DNA of 64,000 nt from Streptomyces monashensis (GTDB taxonomy: Bacteria > Actinomycetota > Actinomycetes > Streptomycetales > Streptomycetaceae), in assembly GCF_001866665.1 (NCBI RefSeq), contig NZ_MLYO01000009.1, positions 1 through 64,000 on the forward strand, given 5' to 3'. Numbering within the stretch: position 1 is the first letter of the stretch; each line of letters starts with the position of its first letter. Below, piece by piece: positions 25,619 through 33,967 of the stretch. The position numbers and the translations under genes are program-made. Below the pieces are notes generated by a model, which was given only the letters and a program-made list of their open reading frames with translations, did no database searches and was not told where the DNA came from.

Positions 25619-26461
25619 TCATGGCGTGCCGGGTCGTGACTCGTAGAGCAGGCTGTGAAAGCGGCCGGCCTCCTCGCACCCGGCGGGGTCTGCGCCCAGC
25701 GCCCGTACAGCCGCGATCGCGTAGCGCTGTTCCCGCTCGTCGGTGAAGAGGCGCTGCGGATAGGTCCGGGAGGTGTCGACGGTGGTGTTCAGACCGTGTG
25801 CGGCCAGTGTCCGGGCGATCGGCCGGTACGACACCGTGCGCAGCACGAACGCGCTGACCCACACCGGTCTGCGTACGCCGTCCAGCAGGGCCGTGAGCGT
25901 TCGGGCGGTGATGTAGGTGCCACCGCCCGTCAGCGTGATGAGGCCGACCTCGGCGAGTGCGCGGCTGAGACCGGGGCCGGGCGAGCCCTGTTCCAGATCG
26001 TCGGTGAACGCGGCGTCCAGCAGACCCACGTCCTGCGCGTACCGCGCGGCGGGGGCCGAGACGTCCAGGCCGAACACCGGCACGGCGTCCGGCCTGCGCC
26101 GCGCGGCATAGAAGGCCGTGTCCGACGCCCTCAGTTCCGCCGTCGACAACGCCTGCCGGTCCGGGGAGGTGTACCGCTCATACATCTCAGCGAGCGTCAC
26201 GTCGTGGTTGAGCAGTGCCGCGTTGATCCCGTACGAGCAGCACACGTCCAGTACCGCCGACCGGTGGCCGCGGGCGTCGTCGAGCGCGGCCCGTTCGGCG
26301 GCAGCCTGCCGGAAGACCGGCTGGGCGTGGTGGGGGATCTCGTACTCCAGGGGGGCCAGCCGCCTGAAGTACGGGCGGGGGTCCGGCCGGCTGTAGATGT
26401 CGTCGAAGCGTGACTTGCCGCCCGCCATGTCCTCGGTACCGCCAGAGCCAGGTCCGGCCAT
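25619..26461 (-). CDS. SAM-dependent class I methyltransferase-like protein
   Basis: Protein of 280 residues. The stretch AVLDVCCSYGINAALLNHD near residue 75 matches motif I of class I methyltransferases (hydrophobic strand, acidic residue, glycine), and a later acidic segment (FGLDVSAPAARYAQDVGL) would contact the SAM ribose. The rest is unfamiliar. The ATG at 26461 is preferred to upstream ATGs because of a GAGGAGGAG site nine bases before it. It is divergent from the squalene/phytoene-synthase homologue at 26811, so the two may share regulation. Alternatively it is a structural relative that has lost activity. Confidence 0.75.
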   Translation of the reverse strand: MAGPGSGGTEDMAGGKSRFDDIYSRPDPRPYFRRLAPLEYEIPHHAQPVFRQAAAERAALDDARGHRSAVLDVCCSYGINAALLNHDVTLAEMYERYTSPDRQALSTAELRASDTAFYAARRRPDAVPVFGLDVSAPAARYAQDVGLLDAAFTDDLEQGSPGPGLSRALAEVGLITLTGGGTYITARTLTALLDGVRRPVWVSAFVLRTVSYRPIARTLAAHGLNTTVDTSRTYPQRLFTDEREQRYAIAAVRALGADPAGCEEAGRFHSLLYESRPGTP

Positions 26462-26810
26462 GCCGCACTCCTCCTCGCACGACGCATCCGTACCTTCATC
26501 ATGTCCGGCCTCCCCCGCCCGAAATATCCGCCACACCGAACCGACCGGCGCCGAGGTGTGTCCCTGAGGCGGGACGCGCCCTGTTCTTCACGGCGGAGTG
26601 GCGCCGGCCGGGCCTCGGACGGGGCGCGCGGCAGGCCCCGCCGTGTACCGGCATGATCTCGACGCGGCACATGGAAGGCCGCTCCCGGGGCGCCGCTCCC
26701 GGACGGCGGGTGCGGCCGGTGAGCCGGTGCTCGATGTCGCTGCCGGGGGTTTCGATCGGTCCGCCGGCGCAGAGGACGAAGGTGGCGCGGCCGCCCCCTA
26801 CGATCTGTCC
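26462..26810. other. Divergent promoter region, no supported gene
   Basis: Separates the methyltransferase from the squalene/phytoene-synthase homologue. The plus-strand frame is open through it but lacks a credible start before 26811. Confidence 0.5.
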
Positions 26811-27692
26811 ATGCGAGGGTGGACGAAGAGCCTGGACGCCGCTGGTGTCCGGGACCCCGGGTTGCGTGACGACTACGACCGTCAGCGGCGGCTGGTACGG
26901 CGTTTCAGGCGCAGCGCGTACCTGGCGGCCAGGCTGCTCCTGCCGCCGCCGTTGCTGGCGCACGTGGTGGCGGCGACCGCCGTGATGCACCACGGGGACA
27001 ACCTCCTGGACACCGGGCCCCTGCCACAGCGCGAGACGGCGTGGGCGTCCTGGGAACGGCAGGTGCGCGAGGCGTTGCGGACGAGGACGAGCGACGACCC
27101 CCTGCTCCGGGCGTTCGCGCACACCGTGTCCGCCCATCCGCGGCTCGGCGGCATCGTGGAGTCCTACCTGACCACCGCCACCGCCGAACTGCGTTTCACG
27201 GGCTTCGCGACCGAGGCCGACTTCCAGGCTTATGTGGACGCCTACTCGTACCCCGCCTTCATGCTCGTGGCGGGACTGCTCGCGCCGGAGGACGACGCTC
27301 GGTACCGGACCGCGTGCCGGACCTTCATCGAGGGCAGTCAGCGGCTCGACTTCGTGAACGACCTTGCCGAGGACGTGCGGGAAGGGCGCGTGGGCGTCCC
27401 CGTCGAGACGATGGAGCGGTTCGGGATCACCGCGGACAGCCTGGCCGCCGGCGTCGGCGGCCCGCCCCTGCGGGAGCTGGTGGCGGAGCAGGTCACCACC
27501 GCACGCACCGCCTTGCTGGCCGCGAGGGACCTTTCGACGCTGACCAGGGCCGACGGCCGACGGCTCGCGGGTGCGCTGGTGGAGATCGAACTCCTCACGG
27601 CGAAGGCGGTGCTCGCACGGGGCGCCGGGGTACTGCACGGCTCCGCGAACCCGCCGCTGGGCGGGACCCTTCGCGTCCTCGCACGCCGATGA
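26811..27692 (+). CDS. Squalene/phytoene synthase family protein
   Basis: Protein of 293 residues with the all-helical trans-isoprenyl head-to-head synthase fold. Aspartate-rich motifs that bind Mg-diphosphate are present but altered: the first reads HHGDNLLDTGP (GDNLLD rather than DDxxD), the second DFVNDLAEDVREGRVGVP. So it belongs to the family, but the substrate pair may differ from phytoene or squalene synthesis. No prenyl-diphosphate synthase, desaturase or cyclase gene is next to it, so it does not make a terpene cluster by itself. The start is uncertain: ATG 26811 has no obvious ribosome binding site and the frame is open upstream. Confidence 0.82.
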   Translation: MRGWTKSLDAAGVRDPGLRDDYDRQRRLVRRFRRSAYLAARLLLPPPLLAHVVAATAVMHHGDNLLDTGPLPQRETAWASWERQVREALRTRTSDDPLLRAFAHTVSAHPRLGGIVESYLTTATAELRFTGFATEADFQAYVDAYSYPAFMLVAGLLAPEDDARYRTACRTFIEGSQRLDFVNDLAEDVREGRVGVPVETMERFGITADSLAAGVGGPPLRELVAEQVTTARTALLAARDLSTLTRADGRRLAGALVEIELLTAKAVLARGAGVLHGSANPPLGGTLRVLARR

Positions 27693-28306
27693 CGACCGCC
27701 GTGGGGCGTCGGTTCGACCCGCCCCACCGGCGCGGGGCAACGCCCGGGATTCGCCGGGAGCGAGCGGAATCCAGGTAGCGGTCATGCCAGGCAATCGCCG
27801 GGCCCTTGCTTCCCTTTGACGGAGCGTTTTCTTCAACTTTCCCGAATTCAGAGCGAGTTCAGAGGATCACCCGCGGCCGACGAACGCCCTGCCCTGACCT
27901 GCGGTCCGACCTGCCGCGACAGCTCCGGGAAAGCAGCACTCCTTCCATTGACCTGAACCCGTCAAGTCTGCTTTGCTTCTCCGCGTCTGACAGGGCATCA
28001 CCATTTCGGCCAGCAAGAAGTCGCAGTGCGAACCCTTCTCACCGCCTTTTTCATTCGTCCGGTCCAGGACGAGAGTTCCCCCGCGCATCACGACGCCGTG
28101 CGTGAGTTTCCCCAGCCGCCGGGCACATCGCCCGTGCGGTCACCCGGTGCGGGCTCGGGCCTCTCCCCCTGCTCCGCGACGGAACCGGCGTCCGCGTCGG
28201 TGGCCGACTGCGGCACACCCGGTGATGCGCCTCGTCGGCGTCCCGTTCAGCTCACCTCCGCCGGACCGCCGGCGGAGGTCCGTGCGCAGAAAGGGCCCCA
28301 ACACCC
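27693..28306 (+). other. Intergenic and 5' leader region of the secreted metalloprotease
   Basis: No gene supported. It contains an exact TTGAC/GTCAA inverted repeat (27948-27952 and 27961-27965) in AT-richer DNA, a plausible promoter/operator area, and a strong hairpin close to the protease start (28254-28279). The last 250 bases have high GC and are probably transcribed leader. Confidence 0.5.
28254..28279 (+). promoter_or_regulatory. 11-bp hairpin in the 5' leader of the secreted metalloprotease
   Basis: ACCTCCGCCGG (28254-28264) and CCGGCGGAGGT (28269-28279) are perfect complements around a 4-base loop, 27 bases before the ATG at 28307. It may stabilise the mRNA or act as an attenuator or operator. 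Confidence 0.5.
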
Positions 28307-29920
28307 ATGGGCAGACCCCACATACGCGGTGCAGCCCGCGCGACCCTGACCGGTCTCGCGTCGTTGTCCCTCGTCACCGGCGTGGCACTCGCCTTCGTAC
28401 CCCAGGCGGCAGCCGCCACCCAGGCCACGGCTCACACCGCGAGCCCCAACCCCTACAGCCCTGCCTACCACCACCCGTACCGGCACGGCGTCATACCGAC
28501 CATCCGGCAGAACGCCAGGATGAAGTCCTGGGCGGCCGACCAGCCGGCCGCCACCACCGCGACCGGACCGGAGACGCTGTCCTACGGCGGCGGCGTCGAC
28601 GGCATCGGCGTCCAGAGCGGCCACTCCAAGGTCTACCTGGTCTTCTACGGCTCGCAGTGGGGCACGCAGAGCACCAACGGCAACGGCGACGCCACGTTCT
28701 CCGGCGACCCGGACGGCGCGGCCCCGGTCACCCAGGAGATGTTCAAGGGCATCGGCACCGGGAACGAGCTGTGGTCCGCGGACCTCACCCAGTGGTGTGA
28801 CGGTCCCAACGTGTCGGCGGGCGCCACGAGTTGTCCGTCCAACGCGAACTTCATCCCGTACCAGAGCGGTGGCGTGCTGGCCGGCGTGTGGTACGACAAC
28901 TCGGCGGCCTCGCCCAGCGCCGCGACCGGGCACCAGCTCGGCGCCGAAGCCGTCAAGGCGGCCGGACACTTCGGCAACACCACCGCCGCGTCCAACCGGG
29001 ACGCCTACTACGTCGTCCTCTCGCCGCACAACACCAACCCGGACAGCTACCAGGGGCAGTACTGCGCCTGGCACGACTACAACGGCGACAGCACGCTCAC
29101 CGGCGGGCCGGTGTCCTCCTCCTACGGGGACATCGCGTTCAGCAATCAGCCGTACAACATGGACTCCGGCTCCGGCTGCGGCGTCGGATTCGTCAACTCG
29201 CCCGGCACGCTCGACGGCTGGACCATGACGCTCGGCCATGAATGGCACGAGATGATGTCCGACCAGAACCCGGCGGGCGGCTGGACCAACCAGACCGGCA
29301 GCTCCTACAACGGCCAGGAGAACTCCGACGAATGCGCCTGGATCTCGCCGGGCAGCGCGGGCGGAGCGGCCAACGTCACGATGGGCACGGGTACCTTCGC
29401 CGAGCAGGCGAGCTGGTCCAACGACACCAACAACTGCGCCATCTCCCACCCGATCGTCGGAGGCGGCGGCGGTGGCGGCACCGGCGGCACCCTCACCAAC
29501 GGCACCTTCGAGACCGGCAGCCTGTCGAGCTGGACGACCAGCGGCACCACCGCCGCCACCACCTCGGCGGCGCACAGCGGCACCTACGGTGCGATGCTCG
29601 GCTCCACCAACCCGACGAACACCTCCTCGGTCTCCCAGTCCTTCACCGCCCCGTCCGGCAGCAGCAAGGTCTCCTTCTGGTACGACGTCACCTGCCCGGA
29701 CACCGTGAGCTACGACTGGGCGACGGCCACCCTCCAGGACACCACGGCGGGCACCAGCACCACGCTGCTCGGCAAGACCTGCACCCAGGGTGCGGGCTGG
29801 AAGCAGGTCTCCGGCACCGTGACCGCGGGCCACACCTACACGCTCACCCTCACCAACAAGGACGACAACTACGCGGGTGACGCGACCTACACCTACTACG
29901 ACGACGTGACCGTCTCCTGA
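28307..29920 (+). CDS. Secreted zinc metalloprotease with C-terminal carbohydrate-binding-like domain
   Basis: Pre-protein of 537 residues. A Sec signal peptide (about 1-38: twin-Arg-free basic start, hydrophobic core VTGVALAFV, cleavage after QAAAA) precedes a catalytic region with the zincin signature HEWHE at about 311-315 (LGHEWHEMMSD). The third ligand may be the Glu/Asp of NSDECAWISPG. Conserved cysteines suggest disulfides. A glycine linker near 387-394 leads to a jelly-roll, carbohydrate-binding-like domain (about 395-537, GTFETGSLSSW to YYDDVTVS). It should act outside the cell on a protein or glycoprotein. The next gene is a small lipoprotein with a protease-inhibitor-like pattern. 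Confidence 0.88.
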   Translation: MGRPHIRGAARATLTGLASLSLVTGVALAFVPQAAAATQATAHTASPNPYSPAYHHPYRHGVIPTIRQNARMKSWAADQPAATTATGPETLSYGGGVDGIGVQSGHSKVYLVFYGSQWGTQSTNGNGDATFSGDPDGAAPVTQEMFKGIGTGNELWSADLTQWCDGPNVSAGATSCPSNANFIPYQSGGVLAGVWYDNSAASPSAATGHQLGAEAVKAAGHFGNTTAASNRDAYYVVLSPHNTNPDSYQGQYCAWHDYNGDSTLTGGPVSSSYGDIAFSNQPYNMDSGSGCGVGFVNSPGTLDGWTMTLGHEWHEMMSDQNPAGGWTNQTGSSYNGQENSDECAWISPGSAGGAANVTMGTGTFAEQASWSNDTNNCAISHPIVGGGGGGGTGGTLTNGTFETGSLSSWTTSGTTAATTSAAHSGTYGAMLGSTNPTNTSSVSQSFTAPSGSSKVSFWYDVTCPDTVSYDWATATLQDTTAGTSTTLLGKTCTQGAGWKQVSGTVTAGHTYTLTLTNKDDNYAGDATYTYYDDVTVS

Positions 29921-30007
29921 CCTCGCACCGCACGGTGGGGGCGGGCCGACGGCTCGCCCCCATCCCCGTCCGAGCGCCCACGCCGGGCGGCGTCCACCGG
30001 AGGACCC

Positions 30008-30505
30008 GTGTCCGCTTCGTCAGCCCGTACGAGCCCCGCCCGGCGCGCACTGCGCGCCGGGCTCGCCACCGTGGCCGCAGCAGCGGCGGCCGGCGCCCTG
30101 GGCGGCTGTTCGTCCGGCCCCGCCGGATCGCCGTCTCCCCCGCCGTCGCACGCTCCCGCGTCCTCCTCGTCCTCCGCATCCGCCACCGGGGCGGCCGTCC
30201 TCGACGAACGCGCACGCGGAACCACGGTCCGGGTGGCCCCCGGCACGCTCGTCGTGGTGCGCCTGCACGGCGCCTACTGGTCGACACCCGCCAGCTCGAA
30301 CCCGCGCGTGCTCACCCCCATCGGCGGCGGGACCTCGGCCTCCGCCACCTGCCCGCCCGGCCGCGGCTGCGGCACGTCCTCCGTGCGATTCACCGCCCTG
30401 CGGCCCGGCGCGGTCCACATCACCGCCCGGCGCGACAGCTGCGGCGAGGCGATGCGCTGCCCGCCCGGCCAGGGACGCTACGACGTCACCGTGACGGTCA
30501 CCTGA
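30008..30505 (+). CDS. Small lipoprotein, possibly chagasin-like
   Basis: Protein of 165 residues starting at GTG 30008 behind GGAGG. The signal peptide ends in the lipobox ALGGC (Cys near 34), followed by a long Ser/Pro linker (to about 60), so the folded part is held off the membrane. The C-terminal 100 residues look like an Ig-type beta sandwich: GTTVRVAPGTLVVVRL, then SSVRFTALRPGAVHITARRD and YDVTVTVT. This spacing recalls chagasin/I42 protease inhibitors but the GNPTTGY-like loop is missing, so the call is tentative. It lies 87 bases after the metalloprotease gene and overlaps the convergent acyltransferase by eight bases at the 3' ends. Confidence 0.75.
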   Translation: MSASSARTSPARRALRAGLATVAAAAAAGALGGCSSGPAGSPSPPPSHAPASSSSSASATGAAVLDERARGTTVRVAPGTLVVVRLHGAYWSTPASSNPRVLTPIGGGTSASATCPPGRGCGTSSVRFTALRPGAVHITARRDSCGEAMRCPPGQGRYDVTVTVT

Positions 30506-31709
30506 CAGCACGGACCGACGACAGCCGGGCCCGCTGCCTTCCGCGCGGCGCGGTCAAGGATTTCCAGGATCTGTTGTGCTTGAACGGCATCTCGAATATC
30601 CGGGAGAAAACCCACGCCCCGAATATCGCGACCGGTAGGCCGAGGAGAAGAGTGAACCCGAACACGGGAAGCCGGGGCGACACGGCATGCGGGGCCGCCC
30701 GGCGAATGACGATCATGATGATCGGAAGGTGGATCAGGTAGAGGCTGTAGGAGAACTCACCGAGACCGCGAACGGGCCGTGCCGTCAGGAGTCGTACGAG
30801 GAAGGCGGGTCTGCCGGTGGCGACCGCGGCGAGCAGCATCGTCATGGCGGGGCAGACGGCGAGATCCATCCAGAAGTAGTGGTTCACCGTCCACACGGAG
30901 CCCTGGACGAAGCCCAGAGCCAGGACGGGCAGGGCGGCCAGGGCGGCGAAGAGTCCCCATGGCAGGCGTCGCACTCTGTCCGACGCCACGGCGACTCCCG
31001 CGCCCACGACTCCTGCCACGAACACGGGAACGAGGTCCGGAGCGAGCCAGTTGTCGCCCTCCACCGGGGATGCGCCGCTCGCCGTCAGCCCGCGGGCGAT
31101 CACCGGAAGCGCCACACACGCGACCAGGACCGTCGCGCCCCACCGCCGCCGGACCAGCAAGAGGAGAGGGAAGAGGAGATAGAGTTCGGCCTCCACGCCG
31201 ATGGACCAGAACGCGCCGTTCGGTGTGGGTGCGGTGACCATGTCCTGAGCGACGGTGCCGTACACGAGAACTGACGCACCGGTAGGCGGACCGAAGTGCG
31301 AAGCCGGCACCACGAGCCACGCAATGATCAGGCTCATGGCCAGGGCCGCCCAGTACGGGGGCAGGATGCGCCAGGCGCGTCGGCGCAGGAACCGGGTGAC
31401 GCCGCTCGACCGCCAGCCGTGCTGCGCCGCGGACATCGCCAGGGAGAAGCCGGACAGCACCAGAAAGAAGACGACGGCAAGGCGGCCGAACATCAGTCCG
31501 TCCAGCCACCAAGGCGCCGAACTGCGCGGGTAGCCCGGGAACGAGTACAACCAGCAGTGGAACAGGACCACGTACAGCGCCGCCAGGCCGCGCAGACCGT
31601 CCAGACCCCGCACATGCCGTCGGACAGGTGCTTCGCCCGCCCTCTCCTCCCGGCCGGCCGGGGAGCCCGGGTCGGCCGGCGCGGGAGCACTGCCGACCGG
31701 ACGACTCAA
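30498..31709 (-). CDS. Membrane O-acyltransferase (acyltransferase 3 family)
   Basis: Protein of 403 residues with about ten membrane helices. It begins with the family signature GLDGLRGLAALYVVLFHCW, whose His is essential in OafA-like enzymes, and later has RFLRRRAWRILPPYW and SIGVEAELYLLFPLL. Such proteins transfer acyl groups to cell-surface sugars or secondary metabolites; the acceptor is unknown. The start is uncertain: the first in-frame codon is TTG 31709, and an AAGGAG site stands 22 bases upstream, too far to decide. The 3' end overlaps the small lipoprotein gene tail to tail. Confidence 0.88.
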   Translation of the reverse strand: MSRPVGSAPAPADPGSPAGREERAGEAPVRRHVRGLDGLRGLAALYVVLFHCWLYSFPGYPRSSAPWWLDGLMFGRLAVVFFLVLSGFSLAMSAAQHGWRSSGVTRFLRRRAWRILPPYWAALAMSLIIAWLVVPASHFGPPTGASVLVYGTVAQDMVTAPTPNGAFWSIGVEAELYLLFPLLLLVRRRWGATVLVACVALPVIARGLTASGASPVEGDNWLAPDLVPVFVAGVVGAGVAVASDRVRRLPWGLFAALAALPVLALGFVQGSVWTVNHYFWMDLAVCPAMTMLLAAVATGRPAFLVRLLTARPVRGLGEFSYSLYLIHLPIIMIVIRRAAPHAVSPRLPVFGFTLLLGLPVAIFGAWVFSRIFEMPFKHNRSWKSLTAPRGRQRARLSSVRAVR

Positions 31710-31791
31710 GTGCGCTGAAATCGGTCAACTCCTTTTCGGAGAAAGTCGGTTCACCGGAGCGGCCGTCCGTCCGCCCGGGCCACGATCGCCG

Positions 31792-32364
31792 CTAACTCGT
31801 CACTGCGGCCTTCTGGCCGGTCGGGGTGACGGCGTACCACTGCCCGCCCATGCGCTGGCCGTTCATCTGTCCGGCCCTGGTGTCGCCCGTGTACCGGTAC
31901 AGCGGCCATCCGGCGAGCGTGACCTGTTTCATGCCGTTGCGGTGAACCGTGCCGAGCAGGCTCTTCTCCACGCCCATGGTCCGTACGGAGCCCTGCACCA
32001 TGACGGGCGTCCATGTCCTCGTACACCCTCCGGCACACGTCCATTTGGAGGGGGTCGCCTGGTCCCTGTCGTAGCGGTAGAGCGTCATCCCCTTGTCGTC
32101 GGTGACCACGGTGCCCATCCCCTTCACCGCCCTGGCCATCAGCAGGGTGGTCGTGGCCATGTGCCCGCTGCCGGAGCTGCCGGCGTCCGCGGGTGCGGAG
32201 GTGGCCGGTGCGGAGGTCGCGGGACCCGACGCGGCCGTGGCGACGGGGGCGGCGTTGCCGGCGTTCGCGCTGGAGGCGTTGCCGTCCGAAGAGCCGCAGG
32301 CCGCCAGCAGGAACGCGGACACGAGCCCTGCGACCGAGGAGAGGACGATGCGTTGCGGGATCAC
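31792..32364 (-). CDS. Lipoprotein with secreted-repeat domain (PF03640-like)
   Basis: Protein of 190 residues beginning at GTG 32364 behind GAAGGG; in-frame codons further upstream lack a signal sequence. The signal peptide ends in the lipobox LLAAC. After an Ala/Ser/Thr linker come two repeats of the family of secreted beta repeats: TVVTDDKGMTLYRYDRDQ with WTCAGGCTRTWTPV, and QVTLAGWPLYRYTGDT. The conserved Cys pair probably forms a disulfide. The function of this domain is unknown; members sit on the outer face of the cytoplasmic membrane of actinomycetes and proteobacteria. Confidence 0.9.
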   Translation of the reverse strand: MIPQRIVLSSVAGLVSAFLLAACGSSDGNASSANAGNAAPVATAASGPATSAPATSAPADAGSSGSGHMATTTLLMARAVKGMGTVVTDDKGMTLYRYDRDQATPSKWTCAGGCTRTWTPVMVQGSVRTMGVEKSLLGTVHRNGMKQVTLAGWPLYRYTGDTRAGQMNGQRMGGQWYAVTPTGQKAAVTS

Positions 32365-32554
32365 GGAGTTGCCCTTCGTCGGGAGTCGCCGTCTGCTTCC
32401 TCCCCCAGTACGTCGGACGACTCCCGCCCTCTCAGCCGTCGGTGTCACATGGCGGACTCTTGACCATCGGCGGGCCCGGGCCGGCGGCCGCAGCCGCAGG
32501 TGTCCCGTCGCGGGCCCTGCTGCCGCTCCCGCAGCATGACGCCAAGGCTCCGCT

Positions 32555-33817
32555 CTACCACTGACGAGGTGTGCCTGACGACAGGGTGACCCGCAGGACG
32601 GCGTGACGTGGCACCTGGCTGCCGGGCGAGGGTGTCTGCTCGCATACGCGGCCGACGGGGGTGCCGGGGTGAGGGCACACTCGGTGCCGGACGGGCTGGA
32701 CGCGTGCGCCGATGGCCTGGGCGCTCGACCGGGCCTCGTTCATCGTCTGGCCGATCAGCGAGGGTGCCGCGACCCGGGGGCCCGCAGGGACGTGCGATCC
32801 GGCGATCACACAGGTGCACACGGCGGCGGCCGTCAGCAGCACCGCCGTCGCCGGGAGTGCGCGGCGGACGCGCCGTCGGCGCACGGGGCGTTCTTTCCGG
32901 GGATCCGGGCGTGGCGAGGGCTGCGTGTGCCGGTCCGTCGCAGGTGGAGCCGGAAGCGGCGGGGTGACCGCCGTGGCACGGCCCGCCAGAACCTCCCCGA
33001 TGGCCGCGCGCATCTCCCCGGCGGTCTGGTACCGGTCCGCGCGGTCCTTGGCCAGCGCGCGCAGCACCAGGGTGTCGTAGGCGGCGGGCAGCGTCGGGAC
33101 GTGGGCGGAGGGCGGCACCGGTGGTTCCGACACGTGCTTCATGGCCACGGCCAGCGGGGTGTCGCCGGTGAACGGGGGCCGGCGGGTGAGCAGTTCGTAC
33201 AGCAGGCAGCCGGTCGAGTACAGGTCGGTGCGGAAGTCCACCTGCTCGCCCCGGGCCTGTTCCGGCGAGAGGTACTCGGCCGTGCCCACCACCACCGAGG
33301 TGCGGGTGAGGGTCGTGCCCGCCCGGTCCACCGAGCGGGCGATGCCGAAATCCGTCACCTTCACGGTGCCCTCGTGGGAGAGCATGACGTTCGCCGGTTT
33401 GATGTCCCGGTGGACGATGTCGTGACGGTGGGCGTGATCGAGTGCCTCCAGCACGCCGGCGGTGAGTTCCAGGGCGTGCTCGGGTCCGACGGCCGGTGCC
33501 TCGCGCACGAGCTGGAGCAGCGTGGTGCCCCGGACGTACTCCATCACGAGGTACGGGACGAGGTGGCCGTCGATCGTGTCCTCGCCCGCGTCGTACACGG
33601 CGACGACGGACGGATGCCCCAACAGGGCGGCCGAGACGACCTCACGGCGGAACCGCGCCCAGTGCTCGGCATCGGCCGCCAGCTGCGGCCGGAGCGTTTT
33701 CACGGCGACCTGGCGGAACAGCAGCAGGTCGTATGCCAGCCATACGTCGGCCATCCCCCCGTGCCCCAGGACCTCCTCCAGACGGTAGCGTCCGCCCAGA
33801 CGACGTGACCGATCCAT
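32555..33817 (-). CDS. Ser/Thr protein kinase with one extracellular PASTA domain
   Basis: Protein of 420 residues. The kinase domain (about 12-275) has its complete motif set: LGHGGMADVWLA, VAVKTL, HRDIKPANV, DFGIAR and TAEYLSPEQ. After a Pro/Arg-rich juxtamembrane stretch there is a single membrane helix (about 328-346, ALPATAVLLTAAAVCTCVIA) and one PASTA domain (about 350-415, PSLIGQTMNEARSSAQAIGA). PASTA domains of PknB-type kinases bind muropeptides or lipid II, though most such kinases have three or four copies, so this single-copy form may sense something else. It lies downstream of a secreted serine protease gene on the same strand, 150 bases away. Confidence 0.93.
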   Translation of the reverse strand: MDRSRRLGGRYRLEEVLGHGGMADVWLAYDLLLFRQVAVKTLRPQLAADAEHWARFRREVVSAALLGHPSVVAVYDAGEDTIDGHLVPYLVMEYVRGTTLLQLVREAPAVGPEHALELTAGVLEALDHAHRHDIVHRDIKPANVMLSHEGTVKVTDFGIARSVDRAGTTLTRTSVVVGTAEYLSPEQARGEQVDFRTDLYSTGCLLYELLTRRPPFTGDTPLAVAMKHVSEPPVPPSAHVPTLPAAYDTLVLRALAKDRADRYQTAGEMRAAIGEVLAGRATAVTPPLPAPPATDRHTQPSPRPDPRKERPVRRRRVRRALPATAVLLTAAAVCTCVIAGSHVPAGPRVAAPSLIGQTMNEARSSAQAIGARVQPVRHRVCPHPGTPVGRVCEQTPSPGSQVPRHAVLRVTLSSGTPRQW

Positions 33818-33967
33818 GGTGTTCCCCCCTCGTTGCCGACGTCCGCCGGGGCACCGTAGGGGTGAATCTTGTGGGATCTCTGTGATCCGGGGGCGCGGAC
33901 CGTCCAGGCCGTGGCAGCGCGAGTGGCCGCCCCCCGTCTGCGGAGGCGGCCCCTGGTCACGCTTGCG

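Noticed and set aside
26811..27692. A terpene biosynthetic gene cluster
   Set aside because: Only a single family member is present, with no cyclase, desaturase or prenyl-diphosphate synthase gene in reach.
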